From Burkholderiaceae bacterium (GTDB taxonomy: Bacteria > Pseudomonadota > Gammaproteobacteria > Burkholderiales > Burkholderiaceae_C): a stretch of 64,000 bases of DNA. The notes under the pieces were generated by a model, which saw only the letters and a list, made by a program, of their open reading frames with translations, did not search any database and was not told the origin of the DNA. Where the stretch lies: contig JAEUPI010000074.1 of NCBI GenBank assembly GCA_016790175.1, positions 28,728 to 92,727 on the forward strand, given 5' to 3'. This document shows, piece by piece, positions 26,121 to 34,618 of this stretch. Made by a program: the position numbers and the translations under genes. Within the stretch, counting starts at the first letter, position 1. Each line of letters starts with the position of its first letter.

Positions 26121-29105
26121 CTACCGACTGCCGCGCAACGCGGCGAGCATCGGCGCGTAGGCCGCATCGGCCTCGACGACGGCGCGGTGCAGCACGTCGT
26201 CGAAGGTCAGCCTGCCCGGGCCGTCCGAGAGCGGCCCCCCCCAGCCGTCGAGCACACGCAGCAGCTCGTCGCGATCCGACGCCGTGGTTCGCGGATGCGT
26301 CGCCGCGAGGCCGATCACCTCGCGGGCCGCGTCTCGCTCGCCCTGCGCCTCGAGCACTTCGGCCAGCGGCAGCATGCCGCCGGTGAGCAAGGCCTGCAAG
26401 CCGAGCTCGAGCGCCATGTCCAGCCCGTCGCGGATCGCTTCGCGCGCCTCGCGCAGCCGATGCCGGCACACGGCCACACGGGCCGACAGCAGATACATCC
26501 AGGCGTGAATGCCCTTGTAGCCATGCTGCCGGGCCAGATCGATCGCACGCTGCCCGAAAACGCCGGCACCATCGAGATCGCCGCGGCGCAGTGCGATGTC
26601 GGCCCGATTGGCCAGCAGATGCCCCTTGGTGCCGATCAGCCCTTCGCGTTCGCAGATCGCCAGGCCCTCGTCGAAACACGCCTGCGCCCGATCGAGATCC
26701 TGTTGCACCAGGTAGAGCGTGCCCAGATGGTTCAGGCACAGTGCGATGTTGGCCTGCGCGCCGGCGCGGCGGAACAGCAACAGTGCCGACTGCGACATGC
26801 GCAACGCCTCCGCATAGCGGCCACTGTTGCGCTCGAGCAGGGCCAGGTTGTCGAGCATGCCGGCCGCACTCAGCGTGTCGCCCGCTTCGACGGCCGCATC
26901 GTGCGCCTGCTGGAAGTGCGCGCGCGACCGATCCGGCTGCCCGAGCTGGAGATAGGTCGCACCCAGCAGGCGCTGGCACTGCAGCCAGGCGCGCTGATCG
27001 ACGCTGCCGGCAGCGAGGAGGCTCTCGGCTTCGGCGATCGCCTCGTCGTACCGGTCGAGCCGATAGGCCAGGTGCGCCGCGTAGGCCCGCAGCCGCGCCT
27101 GCAGGCGAGCGTCGGCGGCCACCGGCGGCGCGTCGGCTGCGTCGCGCAACAGGCCGCGACCCTCGCTGATCCGCCCGCGATGATCGCAGTGGCTCGTCAG
27201 AGCCATCGCGCTGCGACCGAGCGCATCGGTCAGACCGCCGTGCGCGGCATGGGTCCACGCCGCGCGGATGTTCTCGAACTCGAGATCGGTCTCGCGCATC
27301 GCGTCGCGATCGGCCCGTCGCAGCGGCTCAGCCAGCAGGGCCAGCCGGTTCAGCACATGCCGCGCATGCGCATCGGCAGCGGCGCGGTGCGCGTCGCCCT
27401 GGCCCAGCTTGTCGGCGGCGAACTGTTGCACCAGCGGATGCAGCTGCAGACGTCCACCCTCGTCCTTGCGCAACAGCGACCGGTCGGCCAGCGACGCCAG
27501 CACCGGCGCCGAAGCCCCCGCCACCTGGCGCGCCGCAGCCGCCGTGAAGCCGCCGCGACACACCGACAGCGCCGCCAGCGCGCGGCGCTCCGCGTCGCCG
27601 AGGTGTGACCACGACTGCTCGAAGACAGCGGCCACGCTGGCCTGTCGCGCCGGGCGCGCAGGGTCTGACGTACTGAGCAGTTCGGTGCCGCGGCGCAATT
27701 CCTCGACGATCGCGTCGCACGACATGGCCCGTGTCCAGGCCGCGGCCAGTTCCAGCGCCAGCGGCAGGCCGTCGACCAGCTGGCAGATCTCGACGATCGC
27801 CGCCGCCTCGGCCTCGGGCACGAGCGCGGGCTCGACGCGTTGCGCGGTCCGGATGAACAGGCGCGCGGCGTCGAAGGCCTCGAGCCGGTCCTGGTCTTCG
27901 AGGTCGGGCACCGGCAGCCCGTGCAACGGGAAAAGCTGCTCATCGTCCAGCGCCAGGCGCACGCGCGAGGTGGTGACGATCGCGATCGATGGGCAGGCCT
28001 GCAACAGCCGCACGAGAAGCTGCGCGGCACCGGCCAGGTGCTCCACGTTGTCGAGCACCAGCAGCATCCGCCGCGATTTCAGCCCGCCGATGACCTGCTC
28101 GAGCGCGTCGGTGCGACCCGAGAGCGCGACGCCGCACTCGCGCGCGACGCGGTTGGCGATCTGCGCGGCGTCGGTCAGATCCTCCAGCGGCACGAACGCA
28201 CCGCCGTCGGCGAACCCGGCAGCCAGCTCGTCGAGCACGCGCCGGGCCAGGCGTGTCTTGCCCACGCCGCCTGGTCCCAGCAGCGTGAGCAGGCGTACGC
28301 CGTCGTCGCGCAGCAGCGTGCCGATCCGCTGCAGCTCGGCCGAGCGGCCGACGAATCCGTCGCGCGCACCCGTCGCGGGCCCACCCGCCATGACCGGTCG
28401 GCTCGAGGACGCATGCCGGCCCGCCCGCGACCATCCCTCGTGCCAGGCGCGCAGCTCGACGGAGGGCTCGACATCGAGTTCGCGGCGCAACCGCGTGGCG
28501 AACTCCTGCCACACGGCCTGCGCCCGGGCGAGCTGGCCCGCCTGCAACAGCGCCTCGCCATGCGCACGCAGGGCCGCCTCGTCGAACGCGTCCTGAGCGA
28601 GCAGCTGCGCCGATAGCTCGATGCGCAGCTGCGGGTCGGCGATCGCGCCCAGGTGGTCCAATGCGGTGCCGCGCCACAGCGTGCGCAACCGTTCGCGCTC
28701 CTGCTGCAGCCATGCCGTCCAGGCCTCGTTGGCCGGGTCGTCGAAGCCGGCCAGGAACTCGCCGCGACGTCGCGCGATCGCGTCGGCGCTCCGACCCTCG
28801 CGCAGTGCTGTCTCGAAGGCAGCCACATCGGTGTCGACCGCGAAGCTCAGCGCGTTGCCCTGGGCCTCGACGTCCTGCGCCCAGGGCAGGTCCTGCAGGC
28901 GGTGCAGCGCCTTGCGCACGTTGGTGTAGGCCAGCTTGTCGCTCTGGTCGGGCCACAGCAGGGCGGCCAGCTCGCTGCGCGGCACCCAACCCCGCCGCAG
29001 CGCGAGGATCAGCAGCAGCTGATGCCGCCGCTCGAACGGCAAGGCCTGTACCACGCCGTCGATCTCGATCGACGGTGGACCGAACAGGAGCAGGGCGATG
29101 GCCAT
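26121..29105 (-). CDS. SARP-type transcriptional activator (winged helix, BTAD, NB-ARC ATPase, TPR)
   Basis: A 994-residue AfsR-like regulator. Domains: winged-helix (about 1-90: LFGPPSIEIDGV, RRHQLLLILALRRGWVPRSELAALLWPD), BTAD helical domain (about 95-245), NB-ARC/AAA ATPase (about 265-600) with Walker A LLGPGGVGKTR near residue 281 and Walker B MLLVLDNVEH, then a TPR array (about 650-960). Such regulators sense a signal through the ATPase/TPR part and activate transcription at direct repeats. Start ATG 29105 is chosen to begin right before the DNA-binding domain; ATG 29126 is an alternative. It lies between two small units that both carry the 9-bp direct repeat. Confidence 0.88.
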   Translation of the reverse strand: MAIALLLFGPPSIEIDGVVQALPFERRHQLLLILALRRGWVPRSELAALLWPDQSDKLAYTNVRKALHRLQDLPWAQDVEAQGNALSFAVDTDVAAFETALREGRSADAIARRRGEFLAGFDDPANEAWTAWLQQERERLRTLWRGTALDHLGAIADPQLRIELSAQLLAQDAFDEAALRAHGEALLQAGQLARAQAVWQEFATRLRRELDVEPSVELRAWHEGWSRAGRHASSSRPVMAGGPATGARDGFVGRSAELQRIGTLLRDDGVRLLTLLGPGGVGKTRLARRVLDELAAGFADGGAFVPLEDLTDAAQIANRVARECGVALSGRTDALEQVIGGLKSRRMLLVLDNVEHLAGAAQLLVRLLQACPSIAIVTTSRVRLALDDEQLFPLHGLPVPDLEDQDRLEAFDAARLFIRTAQRVEPALVPEAEAAAIVEICQLVDGLPLALELAAAWTRAMSCDAIVEELRRGTELLSTSDPARPARQASVAAVFEQSWSHLGDAERRALAALSVCRGGFTAAAARQVAGASAPVLASLADRSLLRKDEGGRLQLHPLVQQFAADKLGQGDAHRAAADAHARHVLNRLALLAEPLRRADRDAMRETDLEFENIRAAWTHAAHGGLTDALGRSAMALTSHCDHRGRISEGRGLLRDAADAPPVAADARLQARLRAYAAHLAYRLDRYDEAIAEAESLLAAGSVDQRAWLQCQRLLGATYLQLGQPDRSRAHFQQAHDAAVEAGDTLSAAGMLDNLALLERNSGRYAEALRMSQSALLLFRRAGAQANIALCLNHLGTLYLVQQDLDRAQACFDEGLAICEREGLIGTKGHLLANRADIALRRGDLDGAGVFGQRAIDLARQHGYKGIHAWMYLLSARVAVCRHRLREAREAIRDGLDMALELGLQALLTGGMLPLAEVLEAQGERDAAREVIGLAATHPRTTASDRDELLRVLDGWGGPLSDGPGRLTFDDVLHRAVVEADAAYAPMLAALRGSR

Positions 29106-29209
29106 GGAGTCAGCGTGGGCGCGCATCGTAGTCGGGCCAGGCCGGGGTGTCGACGTCGTGGCGTGGCGATATCCCTGCACCGCGTCGGTCTTCCAGGCGT
29201 CTCGCCCTC

Positions 29210-29229
29210 GTGGAACGCCCGAGGAACGC
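29210..29229 (+). promoter_or_regulatory. SARP-type direct repeat, site B
   Basis: GTGGAACGC-CC-GAGGAACGC, two 9-bp copies with one mismatch at 11-bp period, in the divergent region between the SARP-type gene and the methyltransferase gene, 96 bp upstream of ATG 29326 and reading toward it. It is the same word as site A (26048-26067). Confidence 0.6.
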
Positions 29230-29325
29230 GCAGGCGCACACCATGCGCCCCGTCCGATGGATGTCGGGCCGACCCAAGGCTCAGGCGATCCGCAGACCCG
29301 ACCTCACCCCACTCTGGAGTCATCG

Positions 29326-30159
29326 ATGGACCAAGCCGTTCAATCCCGCCCCGCCACCCCCGACTTCGCCGCGATCAAGCAACGCCAGCAGGCCACCTGG
29401 GCCAGTGGCGACTTCGCCGTCGTCGGCACCACGCTGCAGATCGTCGGCGAATCGCTCGCCGAGGCGATCGACCTGCGTGCGGGCGAACGCGTGCTCGACG
29501 TCGCCGCCGGCAACGGCAACGCCACGCTGGCCGCCGCCCGTCGCTTCGCCGACGTGACCTCCACCGACTACGTGCCCTCGCTGCTCGCCAAGGGCCGCGC
29601 CCGTGCCGAGGCCGAAGGGCTGGCGGTCACCTTCCGGACCGCCGACGTCGAGGACCTGCCGTTCGCCGACGGCGCGTTCGACATCGTGCTGTCGACCTAT
29701 GGCTGCATGTTCGCGCCCGACCATGCCCGCACCGCGAGCGAGATGCAGCGCGTGACGCGCGCCGGTGGCCGCATCGGCATGGCCAACTGGACACCCGAGG
29801 GCTTCATCGGCCGCCTGTTCAAGGTGATCGGCGCCCATGTGCCGCCGCCGGCGGGCCTGAAGAGCCCGGCACTGTGGGGCACCGAGGCGCACCTGCACAC
29901 GCTGTTCGGCGACGTCGCGCGCAACATTCATGTCCAGCGCAAGTTCTTCAACTTCCGCTATGCCTCGACGGCGCACTGGATGCAGATCTTCCGCGACTTC
30001 TACGGCCCGACGCACAAGGCCTTTGCCGCCCTCGATGCCGTTGGCCAGCAGGCGCTGGCGCGAGACGTCACCGCGCTGCTCGACGAGCTCAACGTCGGCG
30101 GCCCGAACTCGCTGGTGGTGCCCGGCGAGTACCTCGAAGTCGTGATCACGAAGCGCTGA
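29326..30159 (+). CDS. Class I SAM-dependent methyltransferase
   Basis: A 277-residue protein with a Rossmann methyltransferase core: VLDVAAGNGNATLAAAR (motif I), TSTDYVPSLLAKG (acidic strand 2), TADVEDLPFADGAFDIVLSTYG (motifs II-III), and AGGRIGMANWTPEGFIG. It fits the Methyltransf_11/25 class that methylates small molecules. Start ATG 29326 has GGAG six bases upstream. The gene is divergent from the SARP-type regulator and followed 33 bp later by a haloperoxidase-like gene, so the two probably form a unit under site B. Substrate unknown. Confidence 0.85.
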   Translation: MDQAVQSRPATPDFAAIKQRQQATWASGDFAVVGTTLQIVGESLAEAIDLRAGERVLDVAAGNGNATLAAARRFADVTSTDYVPSLLAKGRARAEAEGLAVTFRTADVEDLPFADGAFDIVLSTYGCMFAPDHARTASEMQRVTRAGGRIGMANWTPEGFIGRLFKVIGAHVPPPAGLKSPALWGTEAHLHTLFGDVARNIHVQRKFFNFRYASTAHWMQIFRDFYGPTHKAFAALDAVGQQALARDVTALLDELNVGGPNSLVVPGEYLEVVITKR

Positions 30160-30192
30160 GCCCTTCCTCAACCAACGCAACGGATTTCCTAC

Positions 30193-31428
30193 ATGAAGAT
30201 CTCGACTCGACAACCGTGGACTCGCCTCGGCGTCGCCGCAAGCCTGACCATTGCGCTCGCGACGCCGGCGCTCGCCGATGCGATCACCGACTGGAACAAC
30301 CGCAGCGCGGTGTTGATCGCCGAGTCCAGGCTCGGCACGCCGCCGGCCGTCCGCGTGATGGCGCTCGTGCAGACCGCTGCCCATGCGGCGGCCAGTGCGA
30401 TCACGCCGGATGCCGCACCGAGCCGCTTCGCGCCCGAGGCCACGCCGGGGGCGTCGACGGATGCCGCGATCGCGTCGGCACACCGCGCCGTGTTCAGCCG
30501 GCTGCTGCCGGCACAGCAACCGGCCATCGACGCGGCCTATCAGGCCGCGCTCGCCGCCGTGCCCGAAGGCACGGCCAAGACGGCCGGCATCGCCGTCGGC
30601 GAGAAGGCGGCGGCGCGCGTGTTCGCGCAGCGTGCCGACGACACCGTCGGCAGCGAGGCCTACCGGCCGTATGCGGCAGCCGGTGTCTACGTGCCCACCG
30701 CCACACCGGCCGTCGTGACCTGGCCGCAGCGCAAGCCGTGGCTGCTGGCCAGCGCCTCGATGCTGCGCCCGGCCGCACCGCCGGCGCTCACGAGCGAGAC
30801 CTGGGCGCGCGACTTCAATGAAGTCAAGATGCTGGGTGGCCGTGCGAGCGCCCGACGCAGCCCCGAGCAACTCGAGGCGGCGCGCTTCTGGGAATACTCG
30901 CTGCCGTCGATCTACCACGGCGTGCTGCAGTCGGTGGCCGTCCAGCCCGGTCGCAGCGTGGCGGCCAACGCCCGCCTCTATGCCGCCGCAGCGCAGGCGA
31001 TGGACGACGCGATGATCGCGGTCTTCGACGCCAAGTACCACTACAACTTCTGGCGGCCCGTGACCGCGATCCGCAATGCCGATGCCGACGGCCACGACGC
31101 CACCGAACGCGACCCCGGCTGGAGCCCGCTGATCGACACGCCGATGCATCCGGAGTATCCGAGTGCACACAGCATCCTGGCGGCCACGGTCGGCGAGATA
31201 TTGAAGGCCGAGGTCGGTCACGCTCGCATGCCGGTGCTCGCCACCAGCAGCCCGAGCGCCAAGGGCGCGATGCGCAGCTGGGCGAGCGTCGATGAGTTCG
31301 TGCGCGAGGTCGGCAATGCCCGCGTGTGGGAGGGCGTGCACTACCGCTTCTCCGCCGAAGTCGGCACGGCCATGGGCCGGCGGCTCGGCGAATGGGCCGC
31401 GCTGCAGCTGCTAAACCCGGCGCCCTGA
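30193..31428 (+). CDS. Exported vanadium-dependent haloperoxidase-like (PAP2 superfamily) protein
   Basis: A 411-residue protein with a signal peptide (LGVAASLTIALATPALADA) and the conserved core of vanadium haloperoxidase / PAP2 proteins: KYHYNFWRPVTAIR (Lys281, Arg288), PEYPSAHSILAATVG (His326 in PSAHS), and GVHYRFSAEVG (about residue 384, metal-ligand His). It would act in the periplasm as a haloperoxidase or an acid phosphatase; the two activities share the site and cannot be told apart here. Its place next to a methyltransferase and a SARP-type activator suggests a secondary-metabolism role. Confidence 0.82.
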   Translation: MKISTRQPWTRLGVAASLTIALATPALADAITDWNNRSAVLIAESRLGTPPAVRVMALVQTAAHAAASAITPDAAPSRFAPEATPGASTDAAIASAHRAVFSRLLPAQQPAIDAAYQAALAAVPEGTAKTAGIAVGEKAAARVFAQRADDTVGSEAYRPYAAAGVYVPTATPAVVTWPQRKPWLLASASMLRPAAPPALTSETWARDFNEVKMLGGRASARRSPEQLEAARFWEYSLPSIYHGVLQSVAVQPGRSVAANARLYAAAAQAMDDAMIAVFDAKYHYNFWRPVTAIRNADADGHDATERDPGWSPLIDTPMHPEYPSAHSILAATVGEILKAEVGHARMPVLATSSPSAKGAMRSWASVDEFVREVGNARVWEGVHYRFSAEVGTAMGRRLGEWAALQLLNPAP

Positions 31429-31462
31429 CCCCAGGGCCGGCCGCGTGCCCGCCGCTCGACGC

Positions 31463-31490
31463 TTGACAAGGACGGACGGCGATCTATGAT
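31463..31490 (+). promoter_or_regulatory. Sigma70 promoter of the tetR operon
   Basis: A consensus -35 TTGACA (31463-31468) and a near-consensus -10 TATGAT (31485-31490) with 16-bp spacing. It is the clearest housekeeping promoter in the window. The initiation point falls in the inverted repeat just downstream, as expected for autoregulation. Confidence 0.8.
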
Positions 31491-31519
31491 TTGAACAGTC
31501 GTTTAAACCGTGTGTTCAA
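31491..31519. promoter_or_regulatory. TetR-type operator
   Basis: Inverted repeat TTGAACA (31491-31497) and TGTTCAA (31513-31519) flank a self-complementary GTTTAAAC (31501-31508). The element starts right after the -10 box and overlaps the probable transcription start, an arrangement typical of TetR-family autorepression. Confidence 0.65.
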
Positions 31520-31524
31520 TCACC

Positions 31525-32220
31525 ATGCCCCACCCTGCCATCGCCGTGCTGCGCCTGTTCGACGACGCCGACGCTGCCGACACCCGGGCGCGCATCCTCG
31601 ACGCCGCCTTCCGCCGGCTGGCCACGGAGGGCTACGCCGCGCTCAGCGTGCGCGAGATCGCCAAGGATGCCGGCGTCAATCATGCGCTGATCAACTACCA
31701 CTTCCGGTCGAAGGACCAGCTCGTGATCGAAGTGCTCGACGCGGCCAATCAACGCCTGCTCGCGCGCCAGAGTTCGATGTACGGCGCAACCGCCGGCTTC
31801 GCCGACAAATGGGCCCAGGCCCGCCGCTTCTACGAAAGCGACCTCGCCTCGGGATTCGTGCGCGTGCAGGCCGAGCTGTGGGCGGCGAGCTTCGCCAATG
31901 CCGAACTGCGCGAGAAGTTCCTGCCGCGCCTGATGGCCTGGAAACAGCTGGTGCGTGACGCCGTGGGCGATGCGCTGGCGGCGCTCGAGTCCAGCGGCCG
32001 CAGGCTGCCACCCGCGCTGAGCGCGGATGTCATCGCCTGCTGGATCTCGGAATTCTGGCTCGGCATGGAGTTCGCCGACCTGCTCGGCGTGAAGGAAGAG
32101 CGCGCCCAGCACCGCGCCGCGCTCGACGCGATGCAATGGCTGCTCGAGTCGCTCGACAGCCAAGCGACCGCCACCGCGCCGCACGACGCGACGCCGCGAC
32201 GACGGCGGGTGCGATCATGA
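31525..32220 (+). CDS. TetR/AcrR family transcriptional repressor
   Basis: A 231-residue regulator. The N-terminal helix-turn-helix reads TRARILDAAFRRLATEGYAALSVREIAKDAGVNHALINYHFRSKDQL, standard for TetR proteins; the C-terminal ligand domain carries EFWLGMEFADLLG. Start ATG 31525 is preferred; GTG 31510 is in frame and would add five residues. A strong promoter and an operator-like inverted repeat lie directly upstream. The stop overlaps the next ATG (ATGA), so the fused hydrolase-glycosyltransferase is controlled by the same repressor. The ligand may be the substrate or product of that enzyme. Confidence 0.9.
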   Translation: MPHPAIAVLRLFDDADAADTRARILDAAFRRLATEGYAALSVREIAKDAGVNHALINYHFRSKDQLVIEVLDAANQRLLARQSSMYGATAGFADKWAQARRFYESDLASGFVRVQAELWAASFANAELREKFLPRLMAWKQLVRDAVGDALAALESSGRRLPPALSADVIACWISEFWLGMEFADLLGVKEERAQHRAALDAMQWLLESLDSQATATAPHDATPRRRRVRS

Positions 32221-34379
32221 GCGCGGAGCCCAACCCGCAACGGCTGCATCTCGTGGCCGGCGCGTTGCCCGAACCCGGCCGCGTGCACGACGCCGGTCCC
32301 GGCCCCTACGAGACCGTGCGGCCGCGGCACGAGGGCTTCGTCGACCGCGGCGGGGTGAGGCTGTGGTACGCCGTATGGGGCGAGGCCGGTCCCTGGATCG
32401 CCTTCGCGCCACCGATCCAGATCGTGCACAGCCAGCTGCTGAAGGCCGTGGTGCCCTACCTGTCGCAGCACTTCCGGGTGCTGACCACCGACCCTCGCGG
32501 CAACGGCCGCTCCGACCGACCCCAGGGCCAGGCCGCATACAGCTTCGACCACTACCACGCCGATTTCGTGGCGGTGCTCGATGCGGCCGGCGTCGAGCAG
32601 ACCGCCCTCGTCGGCATCTCGATGGGCGCGCTGACCGGGTTGCGCCTGGCCGCCGAACGGCCCGAGCGCGTGTCACGGCTGATCCTCGCCGGCGGCGTGG
32701 CCGACACGCTGCCGAACACCGAGGCGCTGCGCAAGCGCCTGCGCATGGAGGACGAGCTGATCGCGAAGGACTGGCCGGGGTACATCGACTGGTTCATGGG
32801 CGTGCTGTTCACCGAGCCGCACTCGACCAAGCCCCATGAAGACGGCGTGCACTACGGCTGGGCCACCGATGCCACCACGTTCGCCTGGTGTCGCCAGGGA
32901 TGGCTGGGCCATGACCTGCGCGATCACGCGCGCCGCGTGCGCTGCCCCACGCTCGTGATCCATGGCGACGACGACCACCGCATACCGTACTTCAAGGGCG
33001 AGGAGCTCCACGCGTTGATTCCGGGCTCGCGGCTGCTCACCATCGGCGGCGGCGGACACGTGACGGCGGTGCGCGACCCCGTGGCCTTCAACCGGGCCGT
33101 GCGCGAGTTCGTCGAAGGCGTGCCGCGCAACCGCACCTGGACCCGCGCGATGAAGCGCGGGCGCCGCGCGCTGTTCATCTCGAGCCCCATCGGCCTGGGC
33201 CATGTGCAGCGTGACCTCGCCATCGCGCGCGAGCTGCGCAAGCTGCAACCCGATCTCGCCATCGACTGGTTCACCGTGGACCCGGCCGCCACCTACTTGC
33301 AGCGGGAAGGCGAACGCCTGCACCCCATCACCGCGCGCCTGGCCAACGAGAGCCGCCACTTCGAGCGCTGTGCCGGCGAGCACGACCTGTCGGCCTTCTT
33401 CGCGCTGCGCACGATGGACGAGATCATGACGCACAACTTCATGACCTTCATCGACCTGATGGAGGCCGAGCACTACGACCTGGTGATCGGTGACGAAGCC
33501 TGGGAAGTGGACTACCACTATCACGAGAACCCGGAACTCAAGCGCCAGCCGTTCGTCTTCCTCACCGACTTCGTCGGCTGCCTGCCGATGGAGCCCGGCA
33601 ACGAGCGCGAGGCGCACCTGTGCACCGAGCGCAATGCCGATGACATCGAACACGTGGCCCGCTATCCGTACGTGCGCGATGCCGCGCTCTTCGTCGGCAA
33701 CCCGGACGACGTGACCGAGCAGCCCTTCGGCCCCGGGCTGCCCGGCATCCGCGAGTGGACCGACCGCAACTTCTGCTACTGCGGCTACTGCCTGCCGTTC
33801 GACCCGCGCACGCTGGCCGACACCGAGGCCCTGCGTGCGCGCCTGGGCTACCGCGCCGACGAAAAGATCGCCATCGCCACCGTCGGCGGCACGGCCGCCG
33901 GGCGGCACCTGCTGCGACGCATCGCCGAGGCCTTCCCGCGCATGAAGCGCGAGGTGCCGGAGCTGCGGATGATCCTGGTGGCGGGCCCGCGCATGGACGC
34001 CGCCGAGATTGCCGCCGCGCCGGGGCTGGAGGTCAGGCCCTACGTGCACAACCTGTTCGAGCATCTGGCCTGCTGCGACCTGGCGCTCGTGCAGGGCGGG
34101 TTGTCGACCACGATGGAGCTGGTGGCCACGCGGCGGCCGTTCCTGAGCTTTCCGCTTCGGCGTCACTTCGAGCAATGCGTGCATGTGCGCAGGCGGTTGG
34201 CGAACTACGAGGCCGATCGATCGATCGACGCCCCGACGCTGGACCCCGAGTTGCTGGCCCGGCGCGCACTCGCCGCCATGCACGCACCGGTTCGCTACCG
34301 GCCGGTGGAGACGGATGGTGCGGCGCGCGCCGCGCGGCGCATCGCCGACGTGCTCGAAAACCGCCACTGGGCACGATGA
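32217..34379 (+). CDS. Fused alpha/beta hydrolase and glycosyltransferase
   Basis: One 720-residue frame joins two enzymes. Residues about 40-300 are an alpha/beta hydrolase: TTDPRGNGRSDRP, the nucleophile elbow GISMGA (Ser135), the acid in VIHGDDDHRIPY, and His in GGGGHVTA. Residues about 316-720 are a MurG/UGT-like GT-B glycosyltransferase: ALFISSPIGLGHVQRDLAIAREL, IATVGGTAAGRHLL, and LVQGGLSTTMELVATRRPFLSFPL near the nucleotide-sugar site. Such a fusion might activate and glycosylate, or deglycosylate, a toxic small molecule. It starts at ATG 32217 within the TetR stop. No frameshift is needed to explain the join. Confidence 0.85.
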   Translation: MSAEPNPQRLHLVAGALPEPGRVHDAGPGPYETVRPRHEGFVDRGGVRLWYAVWGEAGPWIAFAPPIQIVHSQLLKAVVPYLSQHFRVLTTDPRGNGRSDRPQGQAAYSFDHYHADFVAVLDAAGVEQTALVGISMGALTGLRLAAERPERVSRLILAGGVADTLPNTEALRKRLRMEDELIAKDWPGYIDWFMGVLFTEPHSTKPHEDGVHYGWATDATTFAWCRQGWLGHDLRDHARRVRCPTLVIHGDDDHRIPYFKGEELHALIPGSRLLTIGGGGHVTAVRDPVAFNRAVREFVEGVPRNRTWTRAMKRGRRALFISSPIGLGHVQRDLAIARELRKLQPDLAIDWFTVDPAATYLQREGERLHPITARLANESRHFERCAGEHDLSAFFALRTMDEIMTHNFMTFIDLMEAEHYDLVIGDEAWEVDYHYHENPELKRQPFVFLTDFVGCLPMEPGNEREAHLCTERNADDIEHVARYPYVRDAALFVGNPDDVTEQPFGPGLPGIREWTDRNFCYCGYCLPFDPRTLADTEALRARLGYRADEKIAIATVGGTAAGRHLLRRIAEAFPRMKREVPELRMILVAGPRMDAAEIAAAPGLEVRPYVHNLFEHLACCDLALVQGGLSTTMELVATRRPFLSFPLRRHFEQCVHVRRRLANYEADRSIDAPTLDPELLARRALAAMHAPVRYRPVETDGAARAARRIADVLENRHWAR

Positions 34380-34618
34380 CCAGGCACGGTCTGATGAACA
34401 CCGCACGTCACACCGCCGATGCCTTCTCGTGCGCCACCGCACACCGCCCGCAGCCGCCACCCGGCAGCGGGGTGCCCTAGTCCGCGCGCCCGCCACCACC
34501 GCCGTCCCTTACCTGCGGTCCCCTTGCGTGGACCCGGGGTGCCTTCGGCCTGCCGCCCCGGCAATGGCCACAGGCATGACTCGCCCTGAACGTCGTCCTG
34601 CTCAACCGGAGGCACATC
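34380..34618. other. Intergenic, 239 bp, GC-rich hairpins only
   Basis: No gene is supported. Two imperfect GC-rich stems lie around 34525-34565 (GGTCC...GGACC and CCGGGG...CCCCGG) that could act as a weak terminator for the upstream operon, but no T-run follows. A good ribosome site (GGAGG) for mddA is at the right edge. Confidence 0.3.

Noticed and set aside
24389-26386. 665-residue plus-strand open frame
   Set aside because: Antisense of the alpha/beta hydrolase and helical protein genes; Arg/Ala/Pro-rich shadow.
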